64,000 nucleotides of DNA from an uncultured beta proteobacterium (GCA_903889565.1 CAISYC010000008.1:1-64000); one strand, 5' to 3'; positions 40,374-53,913 are shown, counted from the first letter of the stretch. Notes: a model not told the origin generated them from the letters alone. Made by a program: numbers and translations.

Positions 40374-41672
40374 ATGGCAGAGAAGCTGGCGACACTTTCC
40401 TTTACCGACGGCACGCCGTCGATCGACTTCCCGGTTCTGAGCGGTTCGGTCGGTCCCGACGTGATTGATATCCGGCCGCTCTACGCGAAGACCGGCAAGT
40501 TCACCTACGACCCGGGATTCATGTCGACGGCGAGCTGCCGCTCCACCATCACCTACATCGATGGCGACAAGGGCATCCTGATGTATCGCGGCTATCCGAT
40601 CGAGGAACTCGCCGAGCATTGCGATTTTCTGGAAACCGCTTATCTGATCATGTATGGCGAATTGCCGAATCCGGCGCAGAAAGACGAATTCGTCAACACG
40701 GTAACGCACCATACGATGGTGCATGAGCAGCTGGCGCGCTTCTTCCAGGGTTTCCGCCGCGACGCGCACCCGATGGCGGTGCTGTGCGGCGTGGTCGGCG
40801 CCTTGTCGGCCTTCTATCACGACGCGCTCGACATCAACAATCCGCGTCATCGCGAGATCACCGCGTTCCGCCTGATCGCCAAGCTGCCGACCATCACCGC
40901 GATGGTCTACAAGTACAACCAGGGCCAGCCGTTCATGTATCCGAAGAACGAATTGTCCTACACCGAAAATTTCCTGCAGATGATGTTCGGCACGCCCTGC
41001 GCGCCGTGGAAATCGAGCCCGACCATCACGCGCGCGCTTGATCGCATTCTGATACTGCATGCCGATCACGAACAGAATGCCTCGACCTCGACGGTGCGCA
41101 CTGCCGGTTCGTCGGGGGCCAATCCCTACGCCTGTGTCGCCTCGGGTGTCGCCAGTCTGTGGGGCCCGGCCCACGGCGGCGCCAATGAGGCAGTGTTGAA
41201 GATGCTGGCCGAAATCGGCGACGTCGATCACATCGGCGCCTACATCAAACGAGTCAAGGAAAAAGACAATCACGCAATGCTCTACGGCTTTGGCCACCGC
41301 GTTTACAAAAACTACGACCCGCGCGCCAAAATCATCCAGAAAACCTGCCACGAAGTGCTCGACGAACTCGGCCTCAAGGACGACAAGTTGTTCAAGCTGG
41401 CGATGGCGCTCGAAAAGATTGCGCTTGAGGACGAATACTTCGTCACGCGCAAACTCTACCCGAACGTCGATTTCTATTCGGGCATCGTCTACAAGGCAAT
41501 CGGTATTCCGGTATCGATGTTCACCGCATTGTTCGCGGTGGCGCGCACCGTTGGCTGGATTGCACAGTGGAACGAAATGATCGGCGATCCCGAGCAAAAA
41601 ATCGCCCGTCCACGCCAGCTCTTCACCGGTGCTGCAAAACGCGGTTTCGTGCCGATCGACAAACGCAAGTAA
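40374..41672 (+). CDS. gltA: Citrate synthase
   Basis: [106 protein letters not shown]. Confidence 0.98.
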   Translation: MAEKLATLSFTDGTPSIDFPVLSGSVGPDVIDIRPLYAKTGKFTYDPGFMSTASCRSTITYIDGDKGILMYRGYPIEELAEHCDFLETAYLIMYGELPNPAQKDEFVNTVTHHTMVHEQLARFFQGFRRDAHPMAVLCGVVGALSAFYHDALDINNPRHREITAFRLIAKLPTITAMVYKYNQGQPFMYPKNELSYTENFLQMMFGTPCAPWKSSPTITRALDRILILHADHEQNASTSTVRTAGSSGANPYACVASGVASLWGPAHGGANEAVLKMLAEIGDVDHIGAYIKRVKEKDNHAMLYGFGHRVYKNYDPRAKIIQKTCHEVLDELGLKDDKLFKLAMALEKIALEDEYFVTRKLYPNVDFYSGIVYKAIGIPVSMFTALFAVARTVGWIAQWNEMIGDPEQKIARPRQLFTGAAKRGFVPIDKRK

Positions 41673-41696
41673 ACAGGGAAAGGTCAGGATAGCCAG

Positions 41697-44549
41697 ATGT
41701 TCGACGAGTTACGCGGCAATTCCTACCTGTTCGGCGCCAACGCCCCGTTTATCGAGGCGTTGTATGACCGCTATCTCGAAGATCCTTCGTCGGTCGAATC
41801 GCGCTGGCGCAGCTATTTCGACGAACTGCAGAGGCTTGACGACGGCGCGCGAGACGTTTCCCACGCCGCGGTGCAGGAGAGTTTTGCGCAGCTTGCGAAA
41901 AACCGCGCGGTATCCGGGCCGGCGGCCGGCGGCCCGGCCAAGCCGCAGCTCAGCGAAAAACAATTCGCGGTGCTGCAACTGATCAGCGCCTACCGTTTTC
42001 AGGGCACGCGTCACGCCGAGATTGATCCGCTGAAGCGCCAGGAAAAGCCGCACATTCCCGAACTGGATCCCGCCTTTTACGGGCTGACCGAGGCCGACCG
42101 CCAGACGGTGTTTTCCACCGGTTCGCTGGTGGGGCCGCGCGAAATGAAATTTGCCGATCTGCTGGATTTTCTCCAGGAGACCTATTGCCGTTCAGTCGGC
42201 TACGAATACATGTACATGAACGATATTCCGCAGAAGCGCTGGTTTCAGGAGCGCGTGGAAAGCATTCGTTCCCAACCGAGTTACGCCGCGGACTACAAAA
42301 AGCACATTCTCGAACGGCTGACGGCTGCTGAAACGCTGGAGCGCTATCTGCACACGCGCTACGTCGGCCAGACGCGCTTTTCGCTCGAAGGCGGCGACAG
42401 CCTGATCCCGATGCTCGACAACCTGCTGCAGCGCGCCGGCACCGCGGGCGTGCAGGAAATGGTCATCGGCATGGCCCACCGCGGGCGCCTGAATGTGCTG
42501 GTGAATACGCTGGGCAAAATGCCGAAGGATCTCTTTTCCGAATTCGACGGCAAGCAGGACACCTCGGTGCTCGCCGGCGACGTCAAATACCACGACGGGT
42601 TTTCATCCAACGTGATGACGCCGGGCGGGCCGATGCACGTTTCGCTCGCATTCAATCCGTCGCATCTGGAAATCGTCAACCCGGTGGTGGTCGGTTCCGT
42701 GCGAGCGCGCCAGCACCGCCGCCGCGACGCCGAAGGCAAACAGGTATTGCCGGTGATGATCCACGGCGACGCCTCGTTCTCTGGTCAGGGCGTGGTGATG
42801 GAGACGCTGAATCTGGCGCAGACGCGCGGCTTCGGCACCGGCGGCACCGTTCACATCATCATCAACAATCAGATCGGCTTCACCACGTCGGATCCGCGCG
42901 ACGCGCGCTCCACGTTGTACTGCAGTGACATTTCGAAAATGCTCGAAGTGCCGATCCTCCATGTAAACGGCGACGATCCGGAGGCGGTCTGTTTGGTCAC
43001 CGAAATCGCGCTCGATTACCGCATGAAGTTCGGCCGTGACGTCGTCATCGATCTGGTTTGCTACCGCCGGCTCGGCCACAACGAGCAGGATGAGCCGATG
43101 GTGACGCAGCCGCTGATGTACAAGGCGATTCACCAGCATCCGACCACGCGCAAGATTTACAGCGACCGGCTGGCCGCCGAAAAGGTCATCGGCGCCGACG
43201 ACGGCGACGGCCTGATCAAAACCTTCCGCACCGCGCTCGACGGCGGTTACCACACCAACAAGACCATCCTGTCGAATTACAAACCGCCATTCGAAGTGAA
43301 CTGGAAGCCGTTCATCGGCACCAAATGGAACGAGAATGACGACACGCGGCTGCCGCTGGAACATCTGCAGGCGCTGGGGCGCAAGATCGCCGAGGTGCCG
43401 CCGAACTTCAAGCTGCACCCGCGCGTCGAAAAAATCATGGCCGACCGCAAGCTGATGGCCGAGGGCAAGCTGCCGCTCGACTGGGGCATGGCGGAAAATC
43501 TCGCCTACGCGACGCTGCTCGACGAGGGCTATTCGATTCGCCTTGTCGGCCAGGACGCAGGTCGCGGCACCTTTTTCCACCGTCACGCCGTGTTGCACGA
43601 CCAGAATCGCGAGAAATGGGATCAGGGCATCCACATTCCGCTGCAGCATCTGGGCAACAAGCGGGGAGAGTTCCTCGTCATCGACTCCGTGCTGTCCGAA
43701 GAGGCGGTGCTTGGTTTCGAATATGGTTATGCCACTTCCAGTCCGGATGAGTTGGTGATCTGGGAGGCGCAATACGGCGACTTCGTCAACGGCGCACAGG
43801 TTGTGATCGACCAGTTCATCGCCTCCGGCGAGGTGAAGTGGGGCCGCCTGTGCGGGCTCACGATGATGCTGCCGCACGGCTATGAAGGCGCCGGCCCCGA
43901 ACACTCGTCGGCACGCATCGAACGCTTCATGCAGCTCTGTGCGGACTACAACATGCAGGTCTGCATCCCGGCCACGCCGGTGCAAATGTACTACCTGCTG
44001 CGCCGGCAGATGATCCGGCCCTATCGCCGGCCGCTGATCATTTTTTCGCCGAAAAGCATACTGCGCCACAAGGAATCGGTATCGCCGCTTGAGGAGTTCG
44101 CGAACGATAAGTTCATTCCGGTCAACGAGGAATGGGATGACAACATCGACCCGAAAAAGGTCAAGCGCGTGGTGTTCTGCAGCGGCAAGGTGTTTTACGA
44201 CCTGCGCGCGGGCCGGCGCGAGCGCGGCATCGACGATATTCCGCTGATGCGCATTGCCCAGCTTTATCCGTTCGCGCACGACGACTTCAAGAAACAGATC
44301 GAAAAATACAAAAACGCCACCGAAATCGTGTGGTGTCAGGAGGAGCCGCGCAATCAGGGCGCGTGGCACCGCATCCAGCATTATCTGCAGCGGCATCTGT
44401 TGCCGCACCAGAAGCTGACCTATGCGGGCCGCGATTCCTCGGCAACGCCGGCAGCGGGCTACAAGGCGCTGCATGAACAGCAGCAAAAGGAACTGGTCAA
44501 TCTGGCATTGACGCCGGGGGCCGCCTCGCGTGCCGACGGCATACGCTAG
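41697..44549 (+). CDS. sucA: 2-oxoglutarate dehydrogenase E1 component
   Basis: YMYMNDIPQKRWFQERVES; MAHRGRLNVLVNTLGKMPKDLFSEFDG; DVVIDLVCYRRLGHNEQDEP; LLPHGYEGAGPEHSSARIERFMQLCADYNMQV. Confidence 0.98.
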   Translation: MFDELRGNSYLFGANAPFIEALYDRYLEDPSSVESRWRSYFDELQRLDDGARDVSHAAVQESFAQLAKNRAVSGPAAGGPAKPQLSEKQFAVLQLISAYRFQGTRHAEIDPLKRQEKPHIPELDPAFYGLTEADRQTVFSTGSLVGPREMKFADLLDFLQETYCRSVGYEYMYMNDIPQKRWFQERVESIRSQPSYAADYKKHILERLTAAETLERYLHTRYVGQTRFSLEGGDSLIPMLDNLLQRAGTAGVQEMVIGMAHRGRLNVLVNTLGKMPKDLFSEFDGKQDTSVLAGDVKYHDGFSSNVMTPGGPMHVSLAFNPSHLEIVNPVVVGSVRARQHRRRDAEGKQVLPVMIHGDASFSGQGVVMETLNLAQTRGFGTGGTVHIIINNQIGFTTSDPRDARSTLYCSDISKMLEVPILHVNGDDPEAVCLVTEIALDYRMKFGRDVVIDLVCYRRLGHNEQDEPMVTQPLMYKAIHQHPTTRKIYSDRLAAEKVIGADDGDGLIKTFRTALDGGYHTNKTILSNYKPPFEVNWKPFIGTKWNENDDTRLPLEHLQALGRKIAEVPPNFKLHPRVEKIMADRKLMAEGKLPLDWGMAENLAYATLLDEGYSIRLVGQDAGRGTFFHRHAVLHDQNREKWDQGIHIPLQHLGNKRGEFLVIDSVLSEEAVLGFEYGYATSSPDELVIWEAQYGDFVNGAQVVIDQFIASGEVKWGRLCGLTMMLPHGYEGAGPEHSSARIERFMQLCADYNMQVCIPATPVQMYYLLRRQMIRPYRRPLIIFSPKSILRHKESVSPLEEFANDKFIPVNEEWDDNIDPKKVKRVVFCSGKVFYDLRAGRRERGIDDIPLMRIAQLYPFAHDDFKKQIEKYKNATEIVWCQEEPRNQGAWHRIQHYLQRHLLPHQKLTYAGRDSSATPAAGYKALHEQQQKELVNLALTPGAASRADGIR

Positions 44550-44574
44550 GCCGTAACAATTTCGGGGGCAGTAC

Positions 44575-45789
44575 ATGTTAGTCGAAGTGAAAGTGCCGCA
44601 ATTGTCGGAATCGGTCGCCGAGGCGACGCTGGTTTCCTGGCACAAAAAAGTCGGCGAGTTCGTCAAACGCGATGAAAATCTCGTCGATATCGAAACCGAC
44701 AAGGTTGTGCTGGAAACGCCGGCCCCGGATTCGGGCGTGCTGGTCAAGGTCATCAAGGGCGACGGCGGCCTGGTAACGAGCAAGGAAATCATCGCCACCA
44801 TTGATACCGACGGCAAACCCGCCACGGTTGCGGTGGCCGAAGCAGGCGCAGCCGCGCCGGCGATACCGGTGCCCGCCGCGGCCAAAGCCGGCGGCGTGAT
44901 GCCGGCGGCGCAAAAAATTGCTGCTGACAACAAAGTCGATACTGCCGCCATCAGCGGCAGCGGTCGCGGCGGCCGCGTCACCAAGGGCGACGTGATTGGC
45001 GCATTGCAGGGCGCAACCCAGACGGCTGCTCCGGCGGCGGCGACGGCGCGCGCAGCGGCCGCGCCGGTCGAACTCGGCGCGCTGGGCGAGCGGCCCGAAC
45101 AACGCGTGCCGATGTCGCGCCTGCGCGCGCGCATCGCCGAACGCCTGGTGCAATCGCAATCCACTGCAGCGATTCTCACCACCTTCAACGAAGTCAACAT
45201 GCAGCCGGTGATGGAGTTGCGCAACCGCTACAAGGACAAGTTCGAGAAGGAGCACGGCGTCAAGCTGGGTTTCATGTCGTTCTTCGTCAAGGCGGCGGTG
45301 GTGGCGCTCAAGCGTTATCCGGTAGTCAATGCCTCGATCGACGGCAACGACGTCATTTACCACGGCTATTTCGACATCGGCATCGCGGTGGGTAGCCCGC
45401 GCGGACTCGTGGTGCCGATTCTGCGCAACGTTGATCAGCTGTCGCTGGCCTATATCGAGAAGCAGATTGCGGAGTTCGGCAAGCGCGCGCAGGACGGCAA
45501 ACTCGGCATCGAGGAATTGACCGGCGGCACCTTCTCAATTTCAAACGGCGGCGTGTTCGGCTCGATGCTGTCCACACCCATCATCAATCCGCCGCAAAGC
45601 GCGATTCTCGGTGTGCACGCGACCAAGGAGCGCGCCGTGGTCGAAAACGGCCAGATCGTAATCCGGCCGATGAATTATCTGGCGCTGTCGTACGATCATC
45701 GCATCATCGACGGCCGCGAGGCGGTACTGGCGCTGGTCGCCATGAAGGAAGCGCTCGAAGATCCGGCGCGTATGCTGCTCGATATCTAA
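44575..45789 (+). CDS. sucB: 2-oxoglutarate dehydrogenase E2, dihydrolipoyl succinyltransferase
   Basis: Lipoyl domain [23 protein letters not shown]; catalytic [36 protein letters not shown]. Confidence 0.97.
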   Translation: MLVEVKVPQLSESVAEATLVSWHKKVGEFVKRDENLVDIETDKVVLETPAPDSGVLVKVIKGDGGLVTSKEIIATIDTDGKPATVAVAEAGAAAPAIPVPAAAKAGGVMPAAQKIAADNKVDTAAISGSGRGGRVTKGDVIGALQGATQTAAPAAATARAAAAPVELGALGERPEQRVPMSRLRARIAERLVQSQSTAAILTTFNEVNMQPVMELRNRYKDKFEKEHGVKLGFMSFFVKAAVVALKRYPVVNASIDGNDVIYHGYFDIGIAVGSPRGLVVPILRNVDQLSLAYIEKQIAEFGKRAQDGKLGIEELTGGTFSISNGGVFGSMLSTPIINPPQSAILGVHATKERAVVENGQIVIRPMNYLALSYDHRIIDGREAVLALVAMKEALEDPARMLLDI

Positions 45790-45862
45790 GCGAGACCGGC
45801 CGCAGGATCAGCCCGGCTTGCCGCGACGCCGGAGATTGCTGCGGCCGTTTTAATTTGAGGTC

Positions 45863-47293
45863 ATGAACATGGCAGATACTTTCGATGTCGTCGTCATCGG
45901 CGGCGGCCCCGGCGGTTATATTGCGGCCATACGCGCGGCCCAGCTGGGTTTCAAAACCGCCTGCATCGACGAGTGGAGCAACGCGGCAGGCAAACCGGCG
46001 CCTGGCGGCACCTGCACCAACGTCGGCTGCATTCCGTCGAAAGCATTGCTGCAATCCTCGGAACATTTCGAGCATGCCGGTCATCAGTTCGCGGACCATG
46101 GCATTGCGGTCAAGGGTCTCGATATCGACGTTGCGAAAATGCTCGCCCGCAAGGACAAGGTGGTGCAGCAGAACAATGACGGCATTCTGTTTCTGCTCAT
46201 GAAAAACAGGATCGAGTTTTTTCACGGCCGCGGCAGTTTCGCCGGCAAAGCCGGCGAAACCTGGCAGATCAACGTTACGGGCAAAACACCGCAAACGCTG
46301 ACAGCGCGTAACGTCGTGGTTGCAACCGGTTCGACGCCGCGCGCGCTGCCGGGCGCCGCGTTCGACGAAAAGCTGATTCTGTCGAATACGGGCGCCCTCG
46401 CGATTCCCGACGTGCCGAAAAAACTCGGTGTCATCGGTGCCGGCGTGATCGGGCTTGAAATGGGCAGCGTGTGGCGCCGTCTGGGCGCCGAGGTGACCAT
46501 ACTCGAGGCCTTGCCGGTATTTCTCGGCGCCGCCGACGAGCAGATTGCCAAAGAGGCGGTCAAGATTTTCGCCAAGCAGGGCCTTGCCGTGCAGACGGGC
46601 GTCAAGATCGGCAAGGTCACGGCGAAGAAGAATGTGACGGTCGAATATACCGATGCCGCCGGTGCGGCACACAGCGCCAGCTTCGACAAGTTGATCGTGT
46701 CGATCGGGCGCGTGCCGAATACAGAGGGACTTAACGCGGCCGGCGTCGGCCTTGCGCTCGATGAACGCGGCTTCGTCAAGGTCGACGATGATTGCCGGAC
46801 CAATCTGCCCAACGTATGGGCGGTCGGCGACGTCGTGCGCGGTCCGATGCTCGCGCACAAGGCCGAGGAAGAGGGCGTTGCCGTGGCCGAACGCATCGCC
46901 GGGCGCCATGGCCACGTCGATTTCAACACGGTGCCCTGGGTGATCTACACCGCGCCGGAAATCGCCTGGGTCGGCAAGACCGAACAGCAACTCAAGGCGG
47001 ATGGCGTCGAATATCGCGCCGGCAGCTTTCCATTCATGGCCAACGGCCGCGCGCGCGCGCTTGGCGACACCACCGGCATGGTCAAGATGCTGGCGGACGC
47101 CAAAACCGATCGCATACTCGGAGTGCATATCATCGGGCCGATGGCCTCGGAACTGATCGCCGAGGCCGTGGTGGCGATGGAATTCGGCGCCTCGTCGGAA
47201 GACATTGCGATGATCTGCCACGCCCATCCTTCACTGTCGGAAGCCATGAAGGAAGCAGCCCTGGCGGTAGACAAGCGCACGCTGAATCTTTAG
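45863..47293 (+). CDS. lpdA: Dihydrolipoyl dehydrogenase (E3)
   Basis: [29 protein letters not shown]...[62 protein letters not shown]. Confidence 0.97.
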   Translation: MNMADTFDVVVIGGGPGGYIAAIRAAQLGFKTACIDEWSNAAGKPAPGGTCTNVGCIPSKALLQSSEHFEHAGHQFADHGIAVKGLDIDVAKMLARKDKVVQQNNDGILFLLMKNRIEFFHGRGSFAGKAGETWQINVTGKTPQTLTARNVVVATGSTPRALPGAAFDEKLILSNTGALAIPDVPKKLGVIGAGVIGLEMGSVWRRLGAEVTILEALPVFLGAADEQIAKEAVKIFAKQGLAVQTGVKIGKVTAKKNVTVEYTDAAGAAHSASFDKLIVSIGRVPNTEGLNAAGVGLALDERGFVKVDDDCRTNLPNVWAVGDVVRGPMLAHKAEEEGVAVAERIAGRHGHVDFNTVPWVIYTAPEIAWVGKTEQQLKADGVEYRAGSFPFMANGRARALGDTTGMVKMLADAKTDRILGVHIIGPMASELIAEAVVAMEFGASSEDIAMICHAHPSLSEAMKEAALAVDKRTLNL

Positions 47294-47306
47294 TCCGGCC
47301 GGATTC

Positions 47307-48446
47307 GTGAGCAACGAAACGCGCGCCGGCGAACCCAACCGTTACGGCCATTTTGCGCTGCCGAAAGACAGCTCCGATATCGTCGAGTGGGTGCGCCAGC
47401 ACGCCGCCGAGCACGGCTTCGCGCCGGACGCGGCCCAACTCAACGCGCTCCAGCATTTTCAGCGACTCTATGAGGACGTCGCCGGCCTCGAGCGCCTCGA
47501 AGCCTCGCTGATCCGCCTGCTGGCGCGCCGGCGCACGGTGCCCGGACTTTATCTGTGGGGCGGCGTCGGCCGCGGCAAGAGCTTCCTGATGGACAGCTTT
47601 TTCAACTGCGCGCCGGTGGCACGCAAGCGGCGCATCCATTTCCACCGCTATATGCAGGAAATTCATCATGCGCTGAACCGGCATCAGGGCGAGGAGGATC
47701 CGTTGCGCATCATCGCGCGCGAGATCGCCCGCGATACGCGCTTGTTGTGCATTGATGAATTTCATGTCACCGACATCACCGACGCCATGTTGATGCGGCG
47801 GCTGCTCGAGGGCCTGTTCGAACACGGCGTCGTGCTGGTGACCACCTCCAACCAGCATCCCGACGAACTGTACCAGCACGGCCTGCAGCGCAGCCAGTTC
47901 CTGCCGGCGATCGAATTGATCAAGCAGAACCTCGAGGTCATCAACGTCGATCAGGGTATCGACTACCGGCTGCGCGAACTCGAACGCGCCGGTGTCTATC
48001 ACACCGGCGAAGGCGCGAATGCGCGGCTGGCAGCAGCGTTCGAAAACATCGCCCGCCACGAATCGAACGAGGACACCGCGCTGGAAATCGAGGGGCGGGT
48101 GATTCACGCGCGGCGGCTCGGGCGCGGCGTGGCGTGGTTCGATTTCGCCGAACTTTGCGACGGCCCGCGCGGCAAGGCCGACTATATCGAATTGGCGCGG
48201 CGCTATCACACCATGGTGATCTCGGACATCCCGCGCTTCGGCTTCAACAATGCCGATGTGGTGCGCCGTTTCACCTGGCTGATCGACGAATTCTATGACC
48301 GGCGGGTGAAATTGATCATGTCGGCGGCAGACGTGCCCGAAGCGCTGTATCCTATGGCCGAAGGTGGCGACCAGTTTTTGCGCACCGTCAGCCGCCTCAC
48401 CGAAATGCAGACGCATCAGTATCTGAGCGAGCCGCATCTGCCGTAG
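47307..48446 (+). CDS. zapE: Cell division protein ZapE (AFG1-like ATPase)
   Basis: GLYLWGGVGRGKSFLMDSFFNCAPVARKRRIHFHRYMQEIHHAL...LLCIDEFHVTDITDAMLMRRLLEGLFEHGVVLVTTSNQHPDELYQHGLQRSQFLPAIELI. GTG start. Confidence 0.95.
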   Translation: MSNETRAGEPNRYGHFALPKDSSDIVEWVRQHAAEHGFAPDAAQLNALQHFQRLYEDVAGLERLEASLIRLLARRRTVPGLYLWGGVGRGKSFLMDSFFNCAPVARKRRIHFHRYMQEIHHALNRHQGEEDPLRIIAREIARDTRLLCIDEFHVTDITDAMLMRRLLEGLFEHGVVLVTTSNQHPDELYQHGLQRSQFLPAIELIKQNLEVINVDQGIDYRLRELERAGVYHTGEGANARLAAAFENIARHESNEDTALEIEGRVIHARRLGRGVAWFDFAELCDGPRGKADYIELARRYHTMVISDIPRFGFNNADVVRRFTWLIDEFYDRRVKLIMSAADVPEALYPMAEGGDQFLRTVSRLTEMQTHQYLSEPHLP

Positions 48447-48466
48447 GTTTCAATCAGGGGGAGAGC

Positions 48467-49453
48467 ATGGAAAAATTCCGCGCCTACCGGATTTTCGAGG
48501 ATGGCGGCAAGGGCCGCGGCCGCCTGGTCGAGATGACCGCCGATGAACTCGATCCCGGCGAGGTCGTCATCCGCACCGCGTACTCCAGCGTGAATTTCAA
48601 GGATGCCTTGACCGGCACCGGTGCCGGCAAGGTGGTGCGCCGATTTCCCTGCGTCGGCGGCATCGACGGTTGCGGCACCGTGCTGTCATCCAGCGATCAG
48701 CGGTTCAAGGCCGGTGACGAAGTCATCTGCACCAGCTACGACCTCGGAGTAGCCCACGACGGCGGCTATGCCGGACTCATGCGCGTGCGCGCCGACTGGG
48801 TGGTGCCGCTGCCGCAGGGACTGTCGCTGTTCGACGCGATGGCGCTCGGCACCGCCGGTTATACCTCGGCGCTGGGCATACACCTGCTTGAACACAACGG
48901 CATGACGCCGGCCGGCGGCAAGGTGGTCGTCAACGGCGCCACCGGTGGTTGCGCCAGCCTTGCCATCAGCATGCTGGCGCAGCGCGGCTACACCGTCACC
49001 GCCGTAACCGGCAAAAATGATCAGCATGATTACCTGAAATCGATCGGCGCCAGCGAGGTGCTCGGTCGCGACGCCCTGCCGGCGGGCAACCGTCCGCTCG
49101 AAAAATCGCTGTGGGCCGCGGCCTTTGATTCGGTGGGCGGCGATCAGCTCGCGGCAATGATACGGAGCATGCAGCAGCATGGCGTGATTGCCAGTTTCGG
49201 CAATGCCGGCGGCATCGAGTTGCACACGACGGTGCTGCCGTTTATTCTGCGCGGTGTGCGCCTGATCGGCGTTGATTCAGCGGCCACCCCCATGCCGCTG
49301 CGCAAGGCCGTGTGGGCGCGTCTCGCCGGCGATCTGAAGCCGCCGCATCTGGCGGATATCGCGCAGTTGATCACGCTCGACGAACTGCCGTCGGCTTTCG
49401 ACAACATGCTCAAACAGCAGGCGCGCGGCAGGACAGTTGTGAAAATTCAGTAG
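48467..49453 (+). CDS. Acryloyl-CoA reductase AcuI / YhdH-family quinone oxidoreductase
   Basis: FEDGGKGRGRLVEMTADELDPGEVVIRTAYSSVNFKDALTGTGAGKVVRRFPCVGGIDGCGTVLSS; VVVNGATGGCASLAISMLAQRGYTVTAVTGK. Confidence 0.9.
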   Translation: MEKFRAYRIFEDGGKGRGRLVEMTADELDPGEVVIRTAYSSVNFKDALTGTGAGKVVRRFPCVGGIDGCGTVLSSSDQRFKAGDEVICTSYDLGVAHDGGYAGLMRVRADWVVPLPQGLSLFDAMALGTAGYTSALGIHLLEHNGMTPAGGKVVVNGATGGCASLAISMLAQRGYTVTAVTGKNDQHDYLKSIGASEVLGRDALPAGNRPLEKSLWAAAFDSVGGDQLAAMIRSMQQHGVIASFGNAGGIELHTTVLPFILRGVRLIGVDSAATPMPLRKAVWARLAGDLKPPHLADIAQLITLDELPSAFDNMLKQQARGRTVVKIQ

Positions 49454-49511
49454 GCTTCACCACGGGCGCCGCAGGCCCTGCGGCGGCGGGTTCACATGCG
49501 AAGGGGGAGGC

Positions 49512-51416
49512 ATGGCCACATACCGCGAATTTCATCAACGCTCGATCGACGATCGCGAAGGCTTCTGGCGCGACGAGGCGGCCGCCATTGACTGGCAGGC
49601 GCCGTTCGATCAGGTTCTCGATTACAGCCGGCCGCCGTTCGCGCGCTGGTTCGTCGGCGGCACCACCAATCTTTGTCACAACGCGGTCGACCGGCATCTG
49701 CCAACGCGCGCCGGGCAGAAAGCACTGATTTACATTTCGACCGAAACCGGACAGGCCAGAACCTATACGTTCGGGGAACTGCACGCAGAGGTCAACCGCT
49801 GTACGGCAGTACTGCGTTCGCTCTGCCTCGGCCGCGGCGACCGCATGCTGATCTACATGCCGATGGTGCCGGAGGCGGTGTTCGCCATGCTCGCCTGCGT
49901 GCGGCTAGGTGCAATTCACTCGGTGGTGTTCGGCGGTTTCGCTTCGCACAGTCTGGCCTCGCGCATCGATGATGCAAAACCGAAACTGCTGTTTACCGCG
50001 GATGCCGGCATGCGCGGGGGCAAAGCGCTGCATTACAAGGGTTTGGTCGATGAGGCGATCCGGTTGTCGGCGCATCCGCCGGAGCATGTGGTGCTGTTCA
50101 ATCGCGGCATCGATAAAAATCCCGCGATGACTGCGGGACGCGATCTCGATTACGCGGCACTGCGCGCGCAGCACATGGATGCGCAGGTGCCGGTGACCTG
50201 GCTTGAATCCAGCGAGCCCTCGTACATTCTGTATACCTCCGGTACCACCGGCAAACCGAAGGGCGTGCAACGCGACACCGGTGGCTACGCGGTTGCTCTG
50301 GCCGCCTCGATGCAACACATCTACTGCGGCAAGCCGGGCGAAACCATGTTCACGACGTCGGACATCGGCTGGGTGGTTGGCCACTCCTACATCGTCTACG
50401 GTCCGCTGATTCACGGCATGGCCACGGTGCTCTACGAAGGCCTGCCGATCCGGCCCGATCCCGGCATCTGGTGGCAGATCGTTGCCGAGCACAAAGTGAG
50501 CGTTATGTTTTCTTCGCCCACCGCGGTGCGCGTGCTGAAAAAGCAGGATCCCAGGTATCTGGGACAGCATGATGTCAGCTCGTTACGTCATCTGTTTCTC
50601 GCCGGCGAACCGCTGGATGAACCGACTGCGCGCTGGATATCGGAGGGATTGGGTGTGCCGGTGCTCGATCACTACTGGCAGACGGAAACCGGCTGGGCGC
50701 TGCTGTCGAGCCTGCCCGGCGTCGAAGCCACACCGGTCAAATACGGTAGCCCGAGCTTTCCGGCCTACGGTTACGACGTGAAGCTGCTGCACGAGGCGAG
50801 CGGAGCGGAGGTCGGAGCGAACGAAAAAGGCGTGGTCACCGTGGTGCCGCCGCTGCCGCCGGGCTGCATGTCCACCGTGTGGGGGCAGGACGATCGTTTC
50901 GTACAGACTTATTTCAGCAGCTTCAAGGATAAGCTCGTATACACGACGTTCGACTGGGGCATCCGCGACGACGACGGTTATTACTTCATTCTCGGCCGCA
51001 CCGACGACGTGATCAACGTGGCCGGCCACCGTCTTGGCACGCGCGAAATCGAGGAGGCCGTCAGTGCGCATCCGAACATCGCCGAGGTCGCCGTCGTCGG
51101 CGTGCATGACGCCATCAAGGGCCAGGTGCCGATGGCATTTGCGGTGCTCAAGGACGCTTCCATGCTGGCGACGCCGGCGGGGCGCCGCGCGATGGAACAG
51201 GAAGTCTTTGCCGTCGTCGACAAGGCGCTCGGCCCGGTCGGGCGGCCCGCGCGCGTGCACTTCATTGCATCGCTGCCGAAAACGCGTTCAGGCAAGGTGC
51301 TGCGCAGAAGCATACAGGCCATCGCCGAGGGACGCGACCCGGGTGATCTGACCACGCTCGACGATCCGGGCGGCATCGATCAGGTGCGCGGTGCCGTGAC
51401 TGGAGTGCAAGAGTAG
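49512..51416 (+). CDS. prpE: Propionyl-CoA synthetase-like acyl-CoA synthetase (PrpE type)
   Basis: [114 protein letters not shown]. Confidence 0.88.
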   Translation: MATYREFHQRSIDDREGFWRDEAAAIDWQAPFDQVLDYSRPPFARWFVGGTTNLCHNAVDRHLPTRAGQKALIYISTETGQARTYTFGELHAEVNRCTAVLRSLCLGRGDRMLIYMPMVPEAVFAMLACVRLGAIHSVVFGGFASHSLASRIDDAKPKLLFTADAGMRGGKALHYKGLVDEAIRLSAHPPEHVVLFNRGIDKNPAMTAGRDLDYAALRAQHMDAQVPVTWLESSEPSYILYTSGTTGKPKGVQRDTGGYAVALAASMQHIYCGKPGETMFTTSDIGWVVGHSYIVYGPLIHGMATVLYEGLPIRPDPGIWWQIVAEHKVSVMFSSPTAVRVLKKQDPRYLGQHDVSSLRHLFLAGEPLDEPTARWISEGLGVPVLDHYWQTETGWALLSSLPGVEATPVKYGSPSFPAYGYDVKLLHEASGAEVGANEKGVVTVVPPLPPGCMSTVWGQDDRFVQTYFSSFKDKLVYTTFDWGIRDDDGYYFILGRTDDVINVAGHRLGTREIEEAVSAHPNIAEVAVVGVHDAIKGQVPMAFAVLKDASMLATPAGRRAMEQEVFAVVDKALGPVGRPARVHFIASLPKTRSGKVLRRSIQAIAEGRDPGDLTTLDDPGGIDQVRGAVTGVQE

Positions 51417-51478
51417 CGCAGGCGACCCGCCTGCATCAGTCCGCTACGCAGCGGTGAGTCCGGCCCATCCGCCGAAGG

Positions 51479-53269
<1,791 letters not shown>

Positions 53270-53337
53270 GGTGGGTGCGGTGCGGGCGGTATCGCGCGGT
53301 GAGATGAGGTCTAAGTCATCGCCGCGGCGAAACTTTG

Positions 53338-53724
53338 CTAACCGAGCAAGCCCCGCTCTTCGAGGTAGCGGAGGCCTTTGTGCAGAATCGTGTAGGGCTT
53401 GCCAGCCGCGGCGGGCGCGCGGACATAGTGGTGATTCGACAGATACTTCAGGTAGGAGTCGGCGATATTGAGGTGCACACCGTTACCCTTGGCGACCTCT
53501 TTTGGAATCGCCGTCTTGTGACGCGAGAGATACATCAGCGCCTTGACGGCATCGCCGTCGAGCGTTTCCCATTTTTCGATGTATTGCTCGAGTTCGGTCT
53601 TGAGCTCGGCGTTTTCCGCTTCGAGCGCGGCGATCTTCAGCTTGAGTTTTCCGACCGCGGCGGACGGCGCCGGCTTTTTCTTCGCGCGGCTGGCGACTTT
53701 TGGCATGGGCTGTTCCTGTGTCAT
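53338..53724 (-). CDS. Conserved hypothetical protein: basic N-terminus, short coiled coil, probable winged helix
   Basis: [128 protein letters not shown]. The track start at 53841 runs through the tRNA. Confidence 0.7.
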   Translation of the reverse strand: MTQEQPMPKVASRAKKKPAPSAAVGKLKLKIAALEAENAELKTELEQYIEKWETLDGDAVKALMYLSRHKTAIPKEVAKGNGVHLNIADSYLKYLSNHHYVRAPAAAGKPYTILHKGLRYLEERGLLG

Positions 53725-53759
53725 AAACGGAAACGCCCCACGCGGGGCGTCTCGTCGGT

Positions 53760-53851
<92 letters not shown>

Positions 53852-53913
53852 GGGGAGGCGAATTCTATCAGATCAACGCCTGTCCCGAAGCGGCAGTACA
53901 GCCGGGTGTGTTG

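Noticed and set aside
42603-45224. 873-aa minus-strand ORF antisense to sucA and sucB
   Set aside because: Shadow ORF; the plus strand carries unambiguous sucA/sucB motifs.
51417-51478. Hairpins GCAGGCGACCCGCCTGC and CGCTACGCAGCG between the prpE-like gene and recQ
   Set aside because: No following T-run and short stems; too weak to call as a terminator.
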